From Lunularia cruciata (lineage: Eukaryota; Streptophyta; Marchantiopsida; Lunulariales; Lunulariaceae): a stretch of 64,000 nt of DNA. Made by a program: the position numbers and the translations under genes. The stretch lies in assembly GCA_948567375.1 (NCBI GenBank), contig OX419762.1:1865001-1929000 (forward strand), written 5' to 3'. Position 1 is the first letter of the stretch; each line of letters starts with the position of its first letter. Under the pieces are notes generated by a model. That model had not been told where the DNA came from, did no database searches, and worked only from the letters and a program-made list of their open reading frames with translations. Shown piece by piece: positions 1-14,100 of this stretch.

Positions 1-640
1 AACAATGAAATATCCAATTTAGTAACAATAAAAGCAATCACCATTTTGTCATAATCCTTCTATATTTGAAGTGCCAAGTGGTTTCCATTGGATGGCATTA
101 ATCTCCATTGGTGTTGGATCCTCCACTCATGTGTAATGTATTGGTAGATTCTATGAAGGTGGAAGTCAAGGCCAAGTTGTTGCAACCAAAGAATCAAAGT
201 GCTTGACCAATTATATGTCTTCCTCCAAGTGTTTAGGCTCACACATGGCCACTTCCAATTTGGTGCATGACTTCAAGTCCCTCATAAATTGATCTAGAGC
301 TTCATTTTCTAATATATCTAGAATTTGCATCATAGTGTTTTGGAATTGAGTGATGTAACTTCTCACATAACCAACCTACTTTAATTCTTCCAATCTATCT
401 TGTGTGGTGTGTGTAATATTTATTGCTTAGAATCTCTCAATTATTGTGCTCTTGAATTCTTTCCATGTTAAGATTGGTGTAACAAACTACCACTTAGCTT
501 ACTCCATTTGGATTCACTACCATATTTTTGCCACTCCATCTAATTTGCTTGAAGCCAAGAGAATCTATCTTTGTTCATCTTGAAGATTTGTAGCTTCAAA
601 ATAACATCAATAATCAAACTAAAAATTATCCACTACGCCC
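1..640 (-). mobile_element. Fossil Ty3/gypsy-type gag region, partial
   Basis: Read on the minus strand, this stretch gives gag-like text in pieces: a tryptophan/tyrosine segment, then a region like the ARDRLEEL...VxSYITQFQ part of plant gypsy gag, then a segment like ALDQFMRDLKS. It runs off the left edge of the window, so the rest of the element is not visible. It is broken many times and looks old. No LTR could be assigned to it. The gypsy class is inferred from the gag pattern alone; a copia origin is less likely but not excluded. Confidence 0.5.
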
Positions 641-2660
641 AAGTGTAAAAGACCGTGATCGATGAGAGAAATAGGAGAATGGAAGATCACATTGGGACAC
701 TTGAGTGTGGCATGAGCTTTAGCTTTGATATTTATAATGAACATACAAAGCTCTTGAGAAGCTTCTCAAGAAGCTTCCTTGAGTTATTTTCTTATAGTGC
801 AAGCCAAAATAATCAAGAATCTTCTTACAAATTTTCCTTCTAGAAGCCACTTACTTGGTGTGCAAGCTAAGCTAGTTGGAAGCTTCTAGAAGCTTAAAAA
901 AGAACTATCTACTTGGGGTGTAAGCTAAGCTAGTTGGGAACTTTTTAAGAAGCTTCCTCCTAGAAGTTACCACTTGGCATGCATGTTACCCAATACTTGG
1001 GAGAGTACTAAGTAGCTTCCTAAATACTTCTAGAATGTTCTAGGCTAATTTGGCCCATTTGCTACTTTGTTCACCTTGACTAAATTTGTTGCTAAACTCT
1101 AAATTGTTACAAAAATATTCTTGCCTTCAAATACCTTAGGCTTTATAAATTGGATTTTCTCTTCTCCTTCTTGAAATAGTGCTCTTTCTACATGCTCTTG
1201 TTATTGATGGTCTATTTCTTCCAACAATTGGGTAAGGTGCTCAATTTATTACTACATAATAATGATAACCTCAAACATTGCCGCCATGGCTACTACCTTA
1301 TCAAATTATCTATAATTACCTAAGTTAAGACATAGATGCAACACATCCATAATTCTCTACAAATAACAATCAGAAGTATCAAGGGCTCATCGGACAAGGT
1401 GACCACATTTATAAAATTTTGACCAAAGCATGAGATGATAAACTAAGTGAAGTGATGCTTGGGTAATACATGGACACAAAAATCTAGACTAAAAAGGACT
1501 CCTTTAAGGGCATTAACTTTCATCAATTTCATCTTAAGAACATAGAACAAAGAGTGCAAGGTTTTTGAGAATGACAAACAACAAAGAAATGTGGCCAATT
1601 GAGCAAGAAACAACTAACCTAGATGTCATCTAAGTTTGAAGTTGCTTACAAGTGATGACCTAGTGGAGAGAGAGTCCATGAGCAGACAATAATAAGTTGA
1701 TCAAACAATAGAAGAAGCAAATGATAAATTCTCAACCAACAAGGGAAGAAAAGAGGAAGATCAAAACTAACCCGTGCAAGCCCAATCAAACAACAAAGAA
1801 TGACCTATGAATACAAGTGCAACCAAGGCCTTCCTAAGTTGCATGAAAATATTGCCCATGATGGAGGCCTTAGATGAGTCCTTCTCATTCTACAAGGAAG
1901 TCAATCTTAAGATCTATGAACCAACAACACAAGTATGACATCTGATTATAACAAATAGATTGAGGCCAATGAGCAGATTAAGGAGAAGTACATTGTTGGG
2001 GAATTTTGTTGGCCTCAAGAGTGCACCGGGCACCTGGCTGCTTGTGCTCAACTTGTCTTTATTGTAGTTGATTCAAAGTTTCTTGTAGATTGTCATTCTC
2101 TTCCTATTCTTGGTGCGTTGGAAATCTCAGCTCTATAAGAATTTGGGGTTTTCTCTATTTCTTGAGGTTGGGTTTCTCAAGGGTTTGTGTTTGTTCTTGG
2201 CCTTCGTAGAACTGGCTAGCTCACATAGTTTTAGCTATGGTTTTGAATCCAACATTTCCTAGAAATGATAGGGAATTTTACAAACAACAATAGTTTCTAT
2301 TTGGGCCCAACCCGGCACCCAGACTACTAAATCAAACCATTCATATAGATGGACTGAGAGCTCCTAAAATGGAGCTTCCTCGATGCTAGTCATAGCTTAA
2401 ACACACCACCGTCTCAGGATTTGTCCTTCATAAAATTTCAGCTGCAAGGTTCACAAGTTTGGACAAGCCATCCAACTCCAGTTCATATAGTGTTTGCACT
2501 AACTTATGACAGAAAATCATTTCAGCTGGTGCTTTTCACACACACTCTATCCAACAACAATAAAGACAACTTACCCTTTGGACCTCTTCCTTCACCTTCC
2601 AACAACACTCCCATCAATGCCTCCTTGCAAAGGTTTCTATTATCAGCCAAAGTTCCTTCC
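641..2660. other. Intergenic, no gene seen
   Basis: AT-rich DNA with short broken frames only. The first part may be leader of the gag fossil to the left. Around 1,990-2,400 the composition becomes more mixed, with a run beginning TGTTGGGGAATTTTG that could be a degraded LTR edge, but I found no matching second end. Nothing here supports a host gene. Confidence 0.4.
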
Positions 2661-3360
2661 ATGAAACGCCCTTAGCTCTCCTACGAAAATTTCCTTTCTG
2701 TCCAGCCCTCTCTCTCCTGCATAGTCCTCCATTTTCTTGAGAAGAAACACTTTTTGCTTGCACTCTCAAGCCCTTTGTTTGCACTCTCAAGCCCTTTGCT
2801 TTCTTGAAAATTTCCTTTCTGTCCATCCCTCTCTCTCCTACAAAGTCCTTCACTCTCTTGAGAAGAACCACTTTCTGCTCTACACTCTCGAGCCCTAACA
2901 GTCCTCTTGCAAAAATTTCCTTTTTGTCCCAACACTTACTCTCCTGCACATGCTCCATTCCTTTGAGAAAAAAACCCTCTCTTGCCCTGCTATCTCAAGC
3001 CCTAACAAGATTCCTGCAAAAATTTCCTTTCTCCCAGCCCTCACTCTCCTGCAAAGTCCTTCACTCTCTTGAACATTTGCTCTACCCTTTAAGAGCTTCT
3101 CTCTCTTTGCCCTAGCTCTACCAAGCCTTCATTCCTACAAAAATTCTCAGTCTCACCAAGCCCTCACTCTCCTAGCTCTGTCAAGCCTTCATTCTTGCAA
3201 ATTTTTTTGTCTCACCAAGCCTTCACTCTCCTACACATTTGCTCAGCCCTTTGAGAGCTTCTCTCTCTTTGCCCTAACGCTACCAAGCCTTCATTCCTGC
3301 AAAATTTCTCAGTCTCACCAAGCCTTCACTCTCCTGCACATCTGCTTTGTCCTTTGAGAG

Positions 3361-3395
<35 letters not shown>

Positions 3396-4400
3396 GCTCT
3401 GTCAAGCCTTCATTCCTGCAAATTTTTTTGTCTCACCAAGCCTTCACTCTCCTACACATTTGCTCTGCCCTTTGAGAGCTTCTCTCTCTCTACCCTAGCT
3501 CTACCAAGCCTTCATTCCTGCAAAATTTCTTAGTCTCACCAAGCCCTCACTCTCATGCACATCTGCTTTGTCCTTTGAGAGCTTCTCTCTCTCTCTCCTA
3601 GCTCTGTCAAGCCTTCATTCCTGCGAAATTTTTTGTCTCACCAAGCATTCACTCTCCTGCACATTTGCTCTGCCCTTTGAGAGCTTCTCTCTCTCTCCTA
3701 GCTCTACCAAGCCTTCATTCCTACAAAGATTCTCAATCTCACCAAGCCCTCACTCTCTTGCACATCTGCTTTGTCCTTTGAGAGCTTCTCTCTCTCTCTC
3801 TCTCCTAGCTTTGTCAAGCCTTCATTCTTGTGAAATTTTTTGTCTCACCAAGCCTTCACTCTCCTACACATTTGCTCTGCCCTTTGAGAGCTTCTCTCTC
3901 TCTACCCTAGCTCTACCAAGCCTTCATTCCTGCAAAATTTCTTAGTCTCACCAAGCCCTCACTTTCCTACACATTTGCTCTACCCTTTGAGAGCTTCTCT
4001 CTCTCTGCCCTAGCTCTACCAAGCCTTCATTCCTACAAAATTTCTCAATCTCACCAAGCCCTCACTTTCCTGCACGTTTGTTGTGCCCTTTGAGAGCTTC
4101 TCTCTCTCTGCCCTAGGTCTACCAAGCGTTCATTCCTGCAAAAATTCTCAGTCTCACCAAGCCTTCACTCTCCTACACATTTGCTCTGCCCTTTGAGAGC
4201 TTCTCTCTCTCAGCCCTAGCTCTACCAAGCCTTCATTCCTACAAAAATTCTCAGTCTCACCAAGCCTTCACTCTCCTACACATCTGCTTTGTCCCTTTGA
4301 GAGCTTCTCTCTCTCTCTCCTAGCTCTGTCAAGCCTTCATTCCTACAAATTTTTTTGTCTCACCAAGCCTTCACTTTCTTGCACATATATCCTTGTGAAA
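2660..4400. repeat. Minisatellite block, about 103-bp unit
   Basis: The string GAGAGCTTCTCTCTC recurs near 3,253, 3,355, 3,473, 3,577, 3,679, 3,780, 3,886, 3,989, 4,092, 4,195 and 4,299, mostly 101-106 bp apart. Each unit also carries a CTCACCAAGCC segment and an AAGCCTTCATTCCTGC segment. That gives about a dozen recognisable copies, with more diverged copies from about 2,660 to 3,200. The unit length is not a multiple of three and the plus strand is strongly pyrimidine-rich, so the open frames inside it (such as 3,568-3,945) are by-products. Confidence 0.85.
3361..3392. repeat. CT microsatellite
   Basis: An almost pure CT run of about 32 bases lies inside one minisatellite unit. It explains why that unit is longer (118 bp) than its neighbours. 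It probably arose by expansion of the CTCTCTCT present in each unit. Confidence 0.9.
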
Positions 4401-4618
4401 ATTCCCCTTCCTGCTGCCACTCACCAACCCACTCCTTCTTTCCTATGAAATTCTTCCTTCTTGCTGCAACTCACCATCCACACCTCTCTTCCCTGCAAAA
4501 ATTGCTTCCCTAAACAGCCTCTCACCAACCCACTCCTTCTTTCCTACAAAAATCTTCCTTCCTACTACCACTCACCATCCACTTCTCTCTTCCTTGCAAA
4601 AATTTTCCTTCCTCTAGT

Positions 4619-4668
4619 CTCAAGAAAAGGGCTCCTGTCTGATTTCAGATAGGAGCCCTTTTCTTGAG
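4619..4668. repeat. 50-bp near-perfect inverted repeat
   Basis: The two arms begin CTCAAGAAAAGGGCTCCT and pair over about 24 bp with one non-Watson-Crick position and a loop of only 2-4 nt. It sits in pyrimidine-rich DNA just right of the minisatellite. The strand asymmetry of the surroundings flips within the hairpin, suggesting a local inverted duplication of a flanking segment. No coding context is visible. Confidence 0.85.
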
Positions 4669-4684
4669 AATTCTCTCCTGTAGC

Positions 4685-4821
4685 TTCCTCTGTCCAAAAC
4701 CCTTCTCTTCTCAAAAATTTCTCTCTCCTATTTGTTCCTCCGTCCAAACCCTCTCTTCTCAAATATTTCTCTCTCTTGTTTGTTCCTCTGTCCAAACCCT
4801 CTCTTCTCAAGAATTTCTCTC
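4685..4821. repeat. Short tandem repeat, about 48-50 bp unit, three copies
   Basis: Three consecutive copies of a unit starting TTCCTCTGTCCAAA and containing TTCTCTCTC follow one another, with a few substitutions and a two-base length change. It belongs to the same pyrimidine-rich block as the 103-bp repeat but has a different unit. Confidence 0.75.
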
Positions 4822-7800
4822 TTGACCATAATTACCTCTGATTATCACTGATCCCCACTCCTGCCAAATCCTTTGATGACTTTCTTCTCCTGTCAACTCT
4901 TCCTGATTTCTCTCTCTACTGCTCGGGTCAGCCAAAACTCTCTTCGACACTTCTTCCCCTGTCAAAAACCCCTTCAATAGTGCTCTCCTCCTTTGCCTAA
5001 ACCCTTTCCCCTATCCGTTTCATACCGAAGCTCTTTTCTGAAGAATTCTCTCCTATAGCTTCCTTTCTCTCGCCTGCCCAAAACACTTCCCTGATTTTTC
5101 TTGCTTGCCCCATCCTTTTGCTACTACTGCTAACTAAAGACTCTTGAGACCCTCCCCTCCCTCCCCCCAATAACATAAACAAACTCCAAATGTGACATGC
5201 AAATAAAACCCCGAGCTTATGTAACATTAAAGAAAATCCACCACTCAATTTCCTCCCTCCCTTAACACAAGAGAAAATCCTTGAGCTTACAAGAACACAA
5301 AACAACTACTAGTCTCACCATAACATAAACCTTTGAGTTCTCTAACATGAAAAATTCACACCAAATGACACCAATACTATGTGTAGATTATTTTCCCAAC
5401 GACAACATAAGTCTGAAAAACTTCAAGTGATGAGCTTTTGTGACAAGAGCAATACAATATGCTTGTTCTTTGCAATTGAAAGTAGAAATTTATAACCATT
5501 ATGATAAGGTCTTCCACCAACAAGAGTAGCATGTAGACAAACAAGATGATGAATTGATGATGAACTAAGGACTCTATGAGCTGAGCTAGAGGAAGCCCAT
5601 ACCAAAACAATGACAACACAAACTTTATACAAAAACTTAAAGAAGATCACAAATCTTTGTAATTTGGATCTTACTACACCAAGGAAAGAAGGAGGACAAG
5701 CAATAAACATAAAATACAAGGTGAGCTATTGGATAAACTCCAAGATGAAAAAAAAGATAAAGGTAACAAATGAATGGGGACTCTTGGAATGACCAAGCAT
5801 ACAACCGCTGAACTCTTGAACCAATTGGAATACATTGCCAATGAGAAACCCATTATACAAAGTGGAAGGACTTAAGGACACATTGACGCAAAGGAGATGA
5901 AGGTCTGTACAAACAAACAACTCAAAGCATTGTCTGTCAAATTGCAAGGTCATACTAACTCCAAGTTTGAAGAGACATATACAAGCTTTGTATGAATACT
6001 TGATGGTTACAAGGAGGAGCTCATGGTACTAATCCAACTATGCAAAGGAGCATGTATTTTGTCATAGGTGCCACCAGTTTATATTACCAAGGATTAATAA
6101 TCACAACAACTTCATACAAAATAAGTGGTGGCTAATTTATCAAGAAAAACTAAGTATTATCTCATAGATAGGATATGGTGGTTTTCATAGTTACAATACA
6201 ACCTTTTTTTATACATACATACTTCTTTTGTAGCTAATTAGGTTATGATACAAAGCTCTTGTGTCTTGCTTGACACCTTACATACTAGTTGTGGAGAATA
6301 GGTTAAGAAATTCAGACCATACCAAGTGGCTCACACTTCCTTAACAATAAGTTAAGACACAATAATTAGATAAGATATCATTAGCACTAAGTGCTTTAGA
6401 TGTACTTACAAGCTTTCCATTACATTGTAGTTGTTAGGTTTCTTTGTAACTAAATAGGAAATTTATAAGAGGTTTAAACTCAATATTCACTGTGTTCTTT
6501 TGGTGCATCCTTCTTTTGCAATAAATGGAATTCATACCATCAAGATTTTTGAGTTGGTGTATGTGTATTGCTCTTACACTTTGTATGAGTGATTATGTGC
6601 TTAATTGAATAAGAATGAGGAATATTGATATATGAGTATAAGTATTTGAGTGAGTATAATCATTTTTGTGGAACTAGAGTGTGCAACCTTGGAAGCTCAA
6701 CACAAATCAAGAATGATATAGATCTAGGTTGCCAAATGCTTGGAGTATCTTAAAGTAACACTACCTTGTAAGATTTAGTAACATAGGTATTCAAGACTCT
6801 TATGATGTCATGTCTTCTTGGAGGGATGGAATTCAATGATTGGACCTTTGGAAGATATTGCTCCCTTCTAGTCTGTCCGTTCTAAGATGTTATCCATAAA
6901 ACACCTTAATATTGCCTATTTAATACAACTTGAACTTTGTGATATGATTGTGGATTGTAGTACTTATAAACATATTTGTACTAGTAGTCAATAACTTTTT
7001 CAAACAAAGAGTGAGGTAAAGAAATGCAAAGGCAAAGTGACCTTTGTTATGAATGAACCACAAACTTCATGAATCCCTTAAATTAAATCTATAGTGAATA
7101 TTAGTTTGGTTTGTTTGCCTTCTGTAGTGTGCCAAGAGTGGTTAAATTACCCTTTCTTGAGAACAAATTTGCCCAAGAGGTTAAATACAAAACAATAGAT
7201 TGTCATCATAAGTGACACTTTTATCTAATTTGTAGTCATATCTCACTTGTATGCTTGTTGGACCAATTTGTTCTTACCACAATATTACAAATTTGAGTGG
7301 TGTGATGTGATTACACATAGGCTTTGAGAGAGTCAACATTATAATTATGACCTCTTTTCAAGGGACCTAGTTTCCCTTTTACTCTATTGCAACAATAACT
7401 CCCAATGATCTTTCTATCAACAAAGCACAAGGGCAAACAATGGCAATGGTACACCTTCCCAAATCTTTTTTCACCCATGGTCAACTTTATATTGCCTTGT
7501 CCCAACCTCCATGTGTTTTTGATTTCTTTCTTAACCACCCAAATAAATGATCTACAACAAATGTGGTGTATAAGGAGATGTTGGAAAATATGTATTTTTT
7601 GGTGAGGATTTTTTTTCTAAGGTAGGAGGTTCAATAGTTGGTACAATAGTTTGGATACTTTCAAGTAGTCAAACAATGTGATCACCTTAGTATGATTTGC
7701 CTCAAATGACCTTTTGCTTATAATTTTACAACATGGTATTCTATGTAATCTTCGCACTAATGCTACATTTGGATATGTGAAATTTCACTTGAAGTCAATT

Positions 7801-10800
7801 TCAAACCGGTTGCAAGTTAGGACAAAGACAAAAGGCATTCTCTACTTTTAATATATTAAGAATCTTGTTGTTTGTTAGAACTAGCTATCATGTAATATTT
7901 TTCTTGCAAACTCTTGCATGTTCTATTACATCTTGCTTCCAAAATGAGTTTATCTATTGATATATAAACTATTATAAAACAATACAAGTTATCATGGTTA
8001 CTTTTACAATCTTATGTTATAAACTTACATCTATATTCAATGTTAATGAGTAGTATTGATTTACTATGCATCTCTTTCTAGGTGGATGTGTATAAGTGAG
8101 TTGTAATATAATAATACCTATATTTATTTCATTGAATTTGTATCCTCCCTAAATGTGATGAGTCTATCATTATACTTCAAGCAAAGAAGAAAAATAAGTA
8201 AGAAAGAGTGAATATTTTTTACTTTTAACATTTAGGTTATAAAGATGATATAGTGTTGCATATGAGTACACTGTTGTGATAGGATGGCAGAGAATAAATG
8301 GTATTATATACATTTAATAATAATTCAATTGTGCTATTGGATGTGTAAATAGAACCCATATCATTTATGATTATGAACTTTTTACTCTCTAGATACCAAA
8401 CAATTAAAAAAACATAAAATATGGAAGTTTGATATTTCAATTTAAATATGAATTAAAACATCACAATTCTAAAAGATAGACGAGTCATTTATAACACCTT
8501 TTTGATCTGAAGATACATTTTAACAAAAAATTTGATTCTAAAACTTAAACTCTAAAGATATAGTCTTACTAAAGTTGGATTCTAAAACTGTATATCCTAA
8601 AAGAATTACTCGTTTAACTAAACGGTGCTATTTGTTTGTTTTTGTGACTTCAATTGACTACTTAAGTTACTTGAAGAACACTCTTGTATATAAAGTGTGA
8701 ATATTCTTCTAAATAAATTTGTTGACAATTTAAGATATTCTAAAAGTTAGTTTTTCTTATATGATTGTCTTAAAAAGACATACTTAATAAGCTTACACAT
8801 AGTAAAAGAAGTTGTTATTGGACATCTATACATAAATGTTTGTATATATGTCTTTAAAATTATTTTTTCATGATATGAGTTTGTAATCATTGTAGACTTT
8901 GAGAATATGATTCAGTAATTTCAAATTAAGGGTGAAATTTGTTTGATTTCCTTGGTTCGTTTGCTCTATAAAAGTTTAGGCAATTGGTTATAATATGACA
9001 ATTATGTCAGAGAGAAATTTATTTTTTTGAAGTTGATATTTATAAACAATGAAATCTATTTCTAAAATCAGTTTTATTACAATCTATACAATTATAATTT
9101 CAATCAATGTTCCATTTTGTAGTATTTATCTTTGAGCGTAATTCTAAAATTTCAAAATACATTTTTTGAACTTTGAACCTTGTAAGAACTTTGTATGACA
9201 CCTTCAGTTGGCAATAGTAGAAATTTTCATGGTTTTATATAGGATATTACATAAATAATATATATGAGAAATCCTGAGAAGACTTGTAATTAGGTAAATA
9301 AATAATAAATATTCATGAAGGATCTTAATATATGTTTTTTGTATGTTGCATCCCATAGATAATTTTTTTGTATGAATTATGTTATGTATGTAAAACACTA
9401 CAATCATGAACTAAAGAATGTATATCAAAGTCTACAAAATTTATGTCTTTATCTACAATATAATCATATGGTAATATATTAATTTATTATTTTCAAGAAC
9501 AAATAAATTTGAATTATATGGCATTAAACATCTGGTTCATTTAAAAATTACAGTGACTATTATTAAATATACTAATAAAACTCAGAATTGCATTTAATTT
9601 CTATGTGTTTTAAGTGAAATTTTATATTACTAGTCGTAGAATTAAATTCACTATTTAAAATTTTATAGATGTGTCAATATTTACTATAGATATTTGTACT
9701 CCTTCAAAATAAGACTTTGTTAAAATAAATTGCACACATGAACTTGACGCAAAATTTTAAAACTAATTAAAGTAATAATTTTTTTTAGAAAAACAGTTTT
9801 AGTAGAGTATAAATATAATATAAAAACTTCAATCAAGATGTCTAAACTTATGGACTTTGCTTCAAACAAGTAATGGATTAATATGGGTTTTCAACATGTT
9901 CTCCTTTTAAGTTATTGGGGAGTACCATAAAATCTTAAGTGATCATGATCTTTATATTTATCATGTCAACAAATTTAAATATAGATAGTCAATCACCACT
10001 AAAAAATCATAGGCTAAGACTAAGCTCCCACTTTTGCTCAAGCCACTCAAGGATTTAAAGGATCTTTCTAAGTTATTTTGTTCAAAATTTTGAAGTTCTC
10101 TAAAGTTCTTACTTGGAAAGGTAACCTCGTATTAAGTTAGTTTCTTATGCATTCGCTTCATTAAAATACATGAAAAATTCTTCTTGTCTTTCAGCTTTTT
10201 CTATTGCTATACTTCAAATTACTTGAGCAATTCAAAACACCAATTATAGTTCATAATAAGGTCCACTTATTAATATGTATATATGATTAAAAAAGTGGTA
10301 ATTTCAAATGCAAGATATTAAAACATCTATGTTAAAATAAACATGATAAGAATGAGTTTAAAATATGGAAAAGGGATTTTATTAAGGATTTGAATAGCTG
10401 AGATTCCTATTTATTGAGTAATTATTGATATTACATACATAGAAATGAGTAAACATGGTAAAAATAACAAAGCTTTGCTATAAAGGAACAAGAGTGTCCA
10501 CAAAAAATACATGAGTAGAAAAACAATCAAAGACTTTGAGCTTATAAGGACCGCTACTCATCAAAGATTACAAATTCAAGAGAGTTTGTTTTAATTTATT
10601 CGTAGATTCTAACCCTTTTATGAACTTCATGATTTCTTTTATTAATTCCATGGAATGCTACGTAATGCATTAAATGAAATAATTTCTCTATAATTAGTAT
10701 ATTTACATTGTTAGAAATGAGCACAATGTTATTTGTATATATGAATCAACCCATGTAAAGAACTAAACTTTCATCTATAAACATTTCTCTACATCCACAA

Positions 10801-11530
10801 CACCTTTAATTATTGAGACTTTCATTCTCTTGTACTTGTTTTTTCAAAAATTTATATAATAAAGTCGATAAATATAATTATAACTAAATATATATTTCAT
10901 TTGAGCATTACAATATCATGGTACTATACCTACAAACTTATATAAATTGATATGAAAACTGGACTATTATAATAACACTTTTTCAAATAGGACTTCCATA
11001 AAATTCAGCTCCATATTATTATTTATCAATTGAGAATTTAAAATATACATGCATATTTCGAATATTTTGCCTTGTAGGGCTATCCTAAATAACAAACTTT
11101 ACTTCATTATTTCATATAGTTTATAAATATTGATATTTATTTCCATATTATAAAAGTGCATATATTATTTTAGTTTCTTTCCTCTTCATAGTATGTAGAT
11201 ATATTTTATATTATATAATACATCATTTTTAAATACAAGGTTGAAATAAGCAATAATTATCTCTATAAAACAATTGATCACTTGTAAATTTAAGTTAAAA
11301 TTTGTACCTTTAAGCTTTAAATGTAAACAATATTTTCACTAAAATAATTACTATACATTACAAATAAAAGTTAAGAGTTGTTATAAATATTATATTATCA
11401 TAATTTATATATAATTTGTGGTATTTGTATTATATATACATTTTAAATATATGATTTTAATATATGGGTGAGTTATTGGTTGAACTTAATGGAAATTAAC
11501 ATGATTGATATAATAAATGAAGGCTATCTT
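4822..11530. other. Long AT-rich intergenic stretch, no gene seen
   Basis: The left third (about 5,300-7,600) has moderate composition and small broken frames that could be decayed mobile-element sequence, but no domain is recognisable. From about 7,900 to 11,500 it is very AT-rich with many stops in all frames. I saw no tRNA, rRNA or conserved coding segment. Confidence 0.5.
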
Positions 11531-14100
11531 CTATCCTCCATAAGGAAACCATGTCATATAGACCGCTACTGCATCTAGTTTAGAACCATGCTCACAAGTG
11601 AGTAACAAAGATGCAAACGGGTGGACCAAACCTAGGCGGAACCTCATTGTTGTAGAGAAAGTGGTTGGTGCAAGTCAAAATACCGTAATACATGGTTGAG
11701 CTAGGATCCAAAAGCTTGCACCCTTGTTAGAGCAAGAGCAAAGATGAGCTCAAGTGGCATGAGGAATGGACGATTCAACTAAGAGAGAATGTAGCATATG
11801 CTTACACTATTATTCATCAAGGAAGACTACAAACCTTTGGTTTTATATGACGATAGTGAAGTGAAGGATGGAAGGTATTCTCGTGCCCGTGGAGATAGAT
11901 CATCTCTTGTTTGCAACAATAATACCTAAAGAGAAAAGAATATCTCTTTCACCTTGGTCACATAAGTCTCCAAAACTAGCCTATTAATAATCACAAGATG
12001 TGGATGAAAACAGGGGTGCCAAGAGAGCCCAACTACCCAAAAACAATATTGGTGCCATATCCTCTATAAATTATAAGCCTACCTCTTTGCACAAGATTGG
12101 TAGAGATGTCTTATTATGTGCTAAATCCCTTATCACCCGCTCAAATGTCCTTGATTTGATGATATCATCAAAGACTCCCATGATCTTCCTATCAAAAGCT
12201 CACATACGTGATAAGAAAGTCAAGGAAGGAGGAATTGTGTGGAAAAGGTAAGTCAGTCCATGTGCAATACTAGAAGAGAGTATACCAAAAGTCACATGCA
12301 GATCTCCTAGTAAAAGAAGGTCATCCACATGGAGAATATCCTCTACAAGGGCAATGCCCAAGAAGCATGTGACAAAATCCTTGTATACTATTGGTACTCC
12401 AAGAATATATAGTCCATTTGTAAACATGACACAACCTTTTGGAAGCTCAAGGTGGGAAATGATACCTGAAGGAGGCCATGCTCTACACTTTTACACCTTG
12501 ATTCTCAAGCCTACAAGATGTAGCTTGGTAGTCAAGTGATCAAAGGCTTACCTAATTTTATCTATGGGGCCTACAATGTATGTATCATTTGCTAAGGAGT
12601 GAAATACACAACATGGCATGGCCAAAGTAGTAGATAAGAGAGCTTTGAAGTGAGCTATGACAAACAAGAAGTCAACTAGCCCCTAACATCCAACTAACTG
12701 ACATAGGAATATCTCCTCTCACTATTGCTACAACCACTTGAAACAACTTGGTAAATCCACTAGAAGGATCATCTACTTTGAAGCAATCTTTAAGAACCTC
12801 ATATACCATCCCTAAAAAACTTGCTAAGAAGAGGCGAGGAGTAGTGCATAATGCTTGTGCAAAAAGTGACCTATCAAGACATAAAAGTTGTTGAGATTGA
12901 TAATCTAAGACCTCTAATAGTACTCCCTCTCATACCATAGGATATAGTGAGCATATGGAGGAGATAGTCTCATCTGTAGGACTAGCCATACACAAAGAGT
13001 GAAGTGCTTGTGTTGCTCTACTTAACTCCCAATGTCCTACACCGTCATAATCAAGTAGACGTTGTGGTATCTTGTGGCAGAATCTATATCCTAAAACGTA
13101 TAGCCACAACTAACTCTTCCAATAAGGTAGTCCAATCTCCAGTTTTGAATTGATGAAAATCTAGTAGCCAACTCCCTATGCCTCATACGTCCTCCTCTAG
13201 CATAATGAAAGCACCATCAAGAGAGTAAGAGGAATAAGAACCATGCCAACTCGTCCAAGGGATCATGTACCAAACGACCAAGCAATAGACAAAAAGCTAT
13301 CCAACCTCATCATGGAGTGTATAAGGTAGCCTATGGAATAGATGTGGATATGGAAAAATAGTCTTAAATAACCCAAGATACAACCCGCACGAGATGCTAA
13401 CCACTCCCACAACTCAATCTATATACATAGGACAGTCAATGAAGAGATAAAGGAAGCTTGCATAATCCCCAATATCATCGTTGTCGATGTGGTCGCTTTT
13501 CTCACAAGAGCATCCAAAGTGATCCAGTCATAGTCCTTGTGCATCCTTCCCACATGAGTCTTTACCCCTTGTAAGGTAAAGTGTGACCCCATGCACAATG
13601 ATGACATGTTATGCATGGTATATCTCTAGCAGCTCTAGGCGGCTCTACATGAGGAACTGTAGCCATGGCTAGTAAAAGAATAATGATTGAAACACATGAT
13701 GCTCCTCTCTATATCTCCCCATACTTGCAAAACCACAATCCCTCACATGAGTAAATACAATCTCTCCAAACCTTAAAAACTATAAACTCTCATTGCTTTC
13801 AATTTCCATCTCAAAATGAAACTCAATCATGAAAACAAAAAGATTAGAAATGAAAAGTTCAGTCACTCTCTATGTGAAGTAGTCACTCTAACCCCTAAAA
13901 AACCTAAAAGTCTTCATAACTTTCTAATCAATTCTCCATAGCCTTCAACCTAGGTACCAATGGAACCAAAATTGAAAACATATAATATTGACTATTCACT
14001 CTTGTGAGGTATGTGAATGAGCTCTATAAAACTCTAGAATATAATTATCTCCTTTCTCATTGGGCCTTTTCCTCTCCTCTCGTTCCTTCCTCTCTCTTGA
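11530..14100 (-). mobile_element. LINE-like element, copy A, degraded
   Basis: On the minus strand this is the same family as the copies near 45.4-49.0 kb and 58.8-62.2 kb. From the 5' side: an AT-rich leader (about 13,670-14,100); an ORF start with MATVPHVEPPRAARD followed by a Cys/His cluster and VKTHVGRMHKDYDW (about 13,490-13,665), resembling a C2H2-type finger; then reverse-transcriptase-related sequence with NGLYILGVPIVYKDFV and a VEDILHVDDL segment (12,200-12,427). The RT catalytic position reads LAND (12,584-12,595) instead of xADD. Relative to copy B it lacks about 430 bp near 12,670 and lacks the 3' hairpin tail. The family is inferred to be a non-LTR retrotransposon; the copy is dead. 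Confidence 0.7.

Noticed and set aside
2614-2958. Minus-strand frame of 114 residues with repeated KEIFxxKGLRVQ text
   Set aside because: It is the complement of degenerate repeat units; no homologue is recognisable.
3568-3945. Plus-strand frame of 125 residues with repeated SFESFSLS text
   Set aside because: It reads through the 103-bp minisatellite, whose period is not a multiple of three. The frame survives only because the repeat is pyrimidine-rich.
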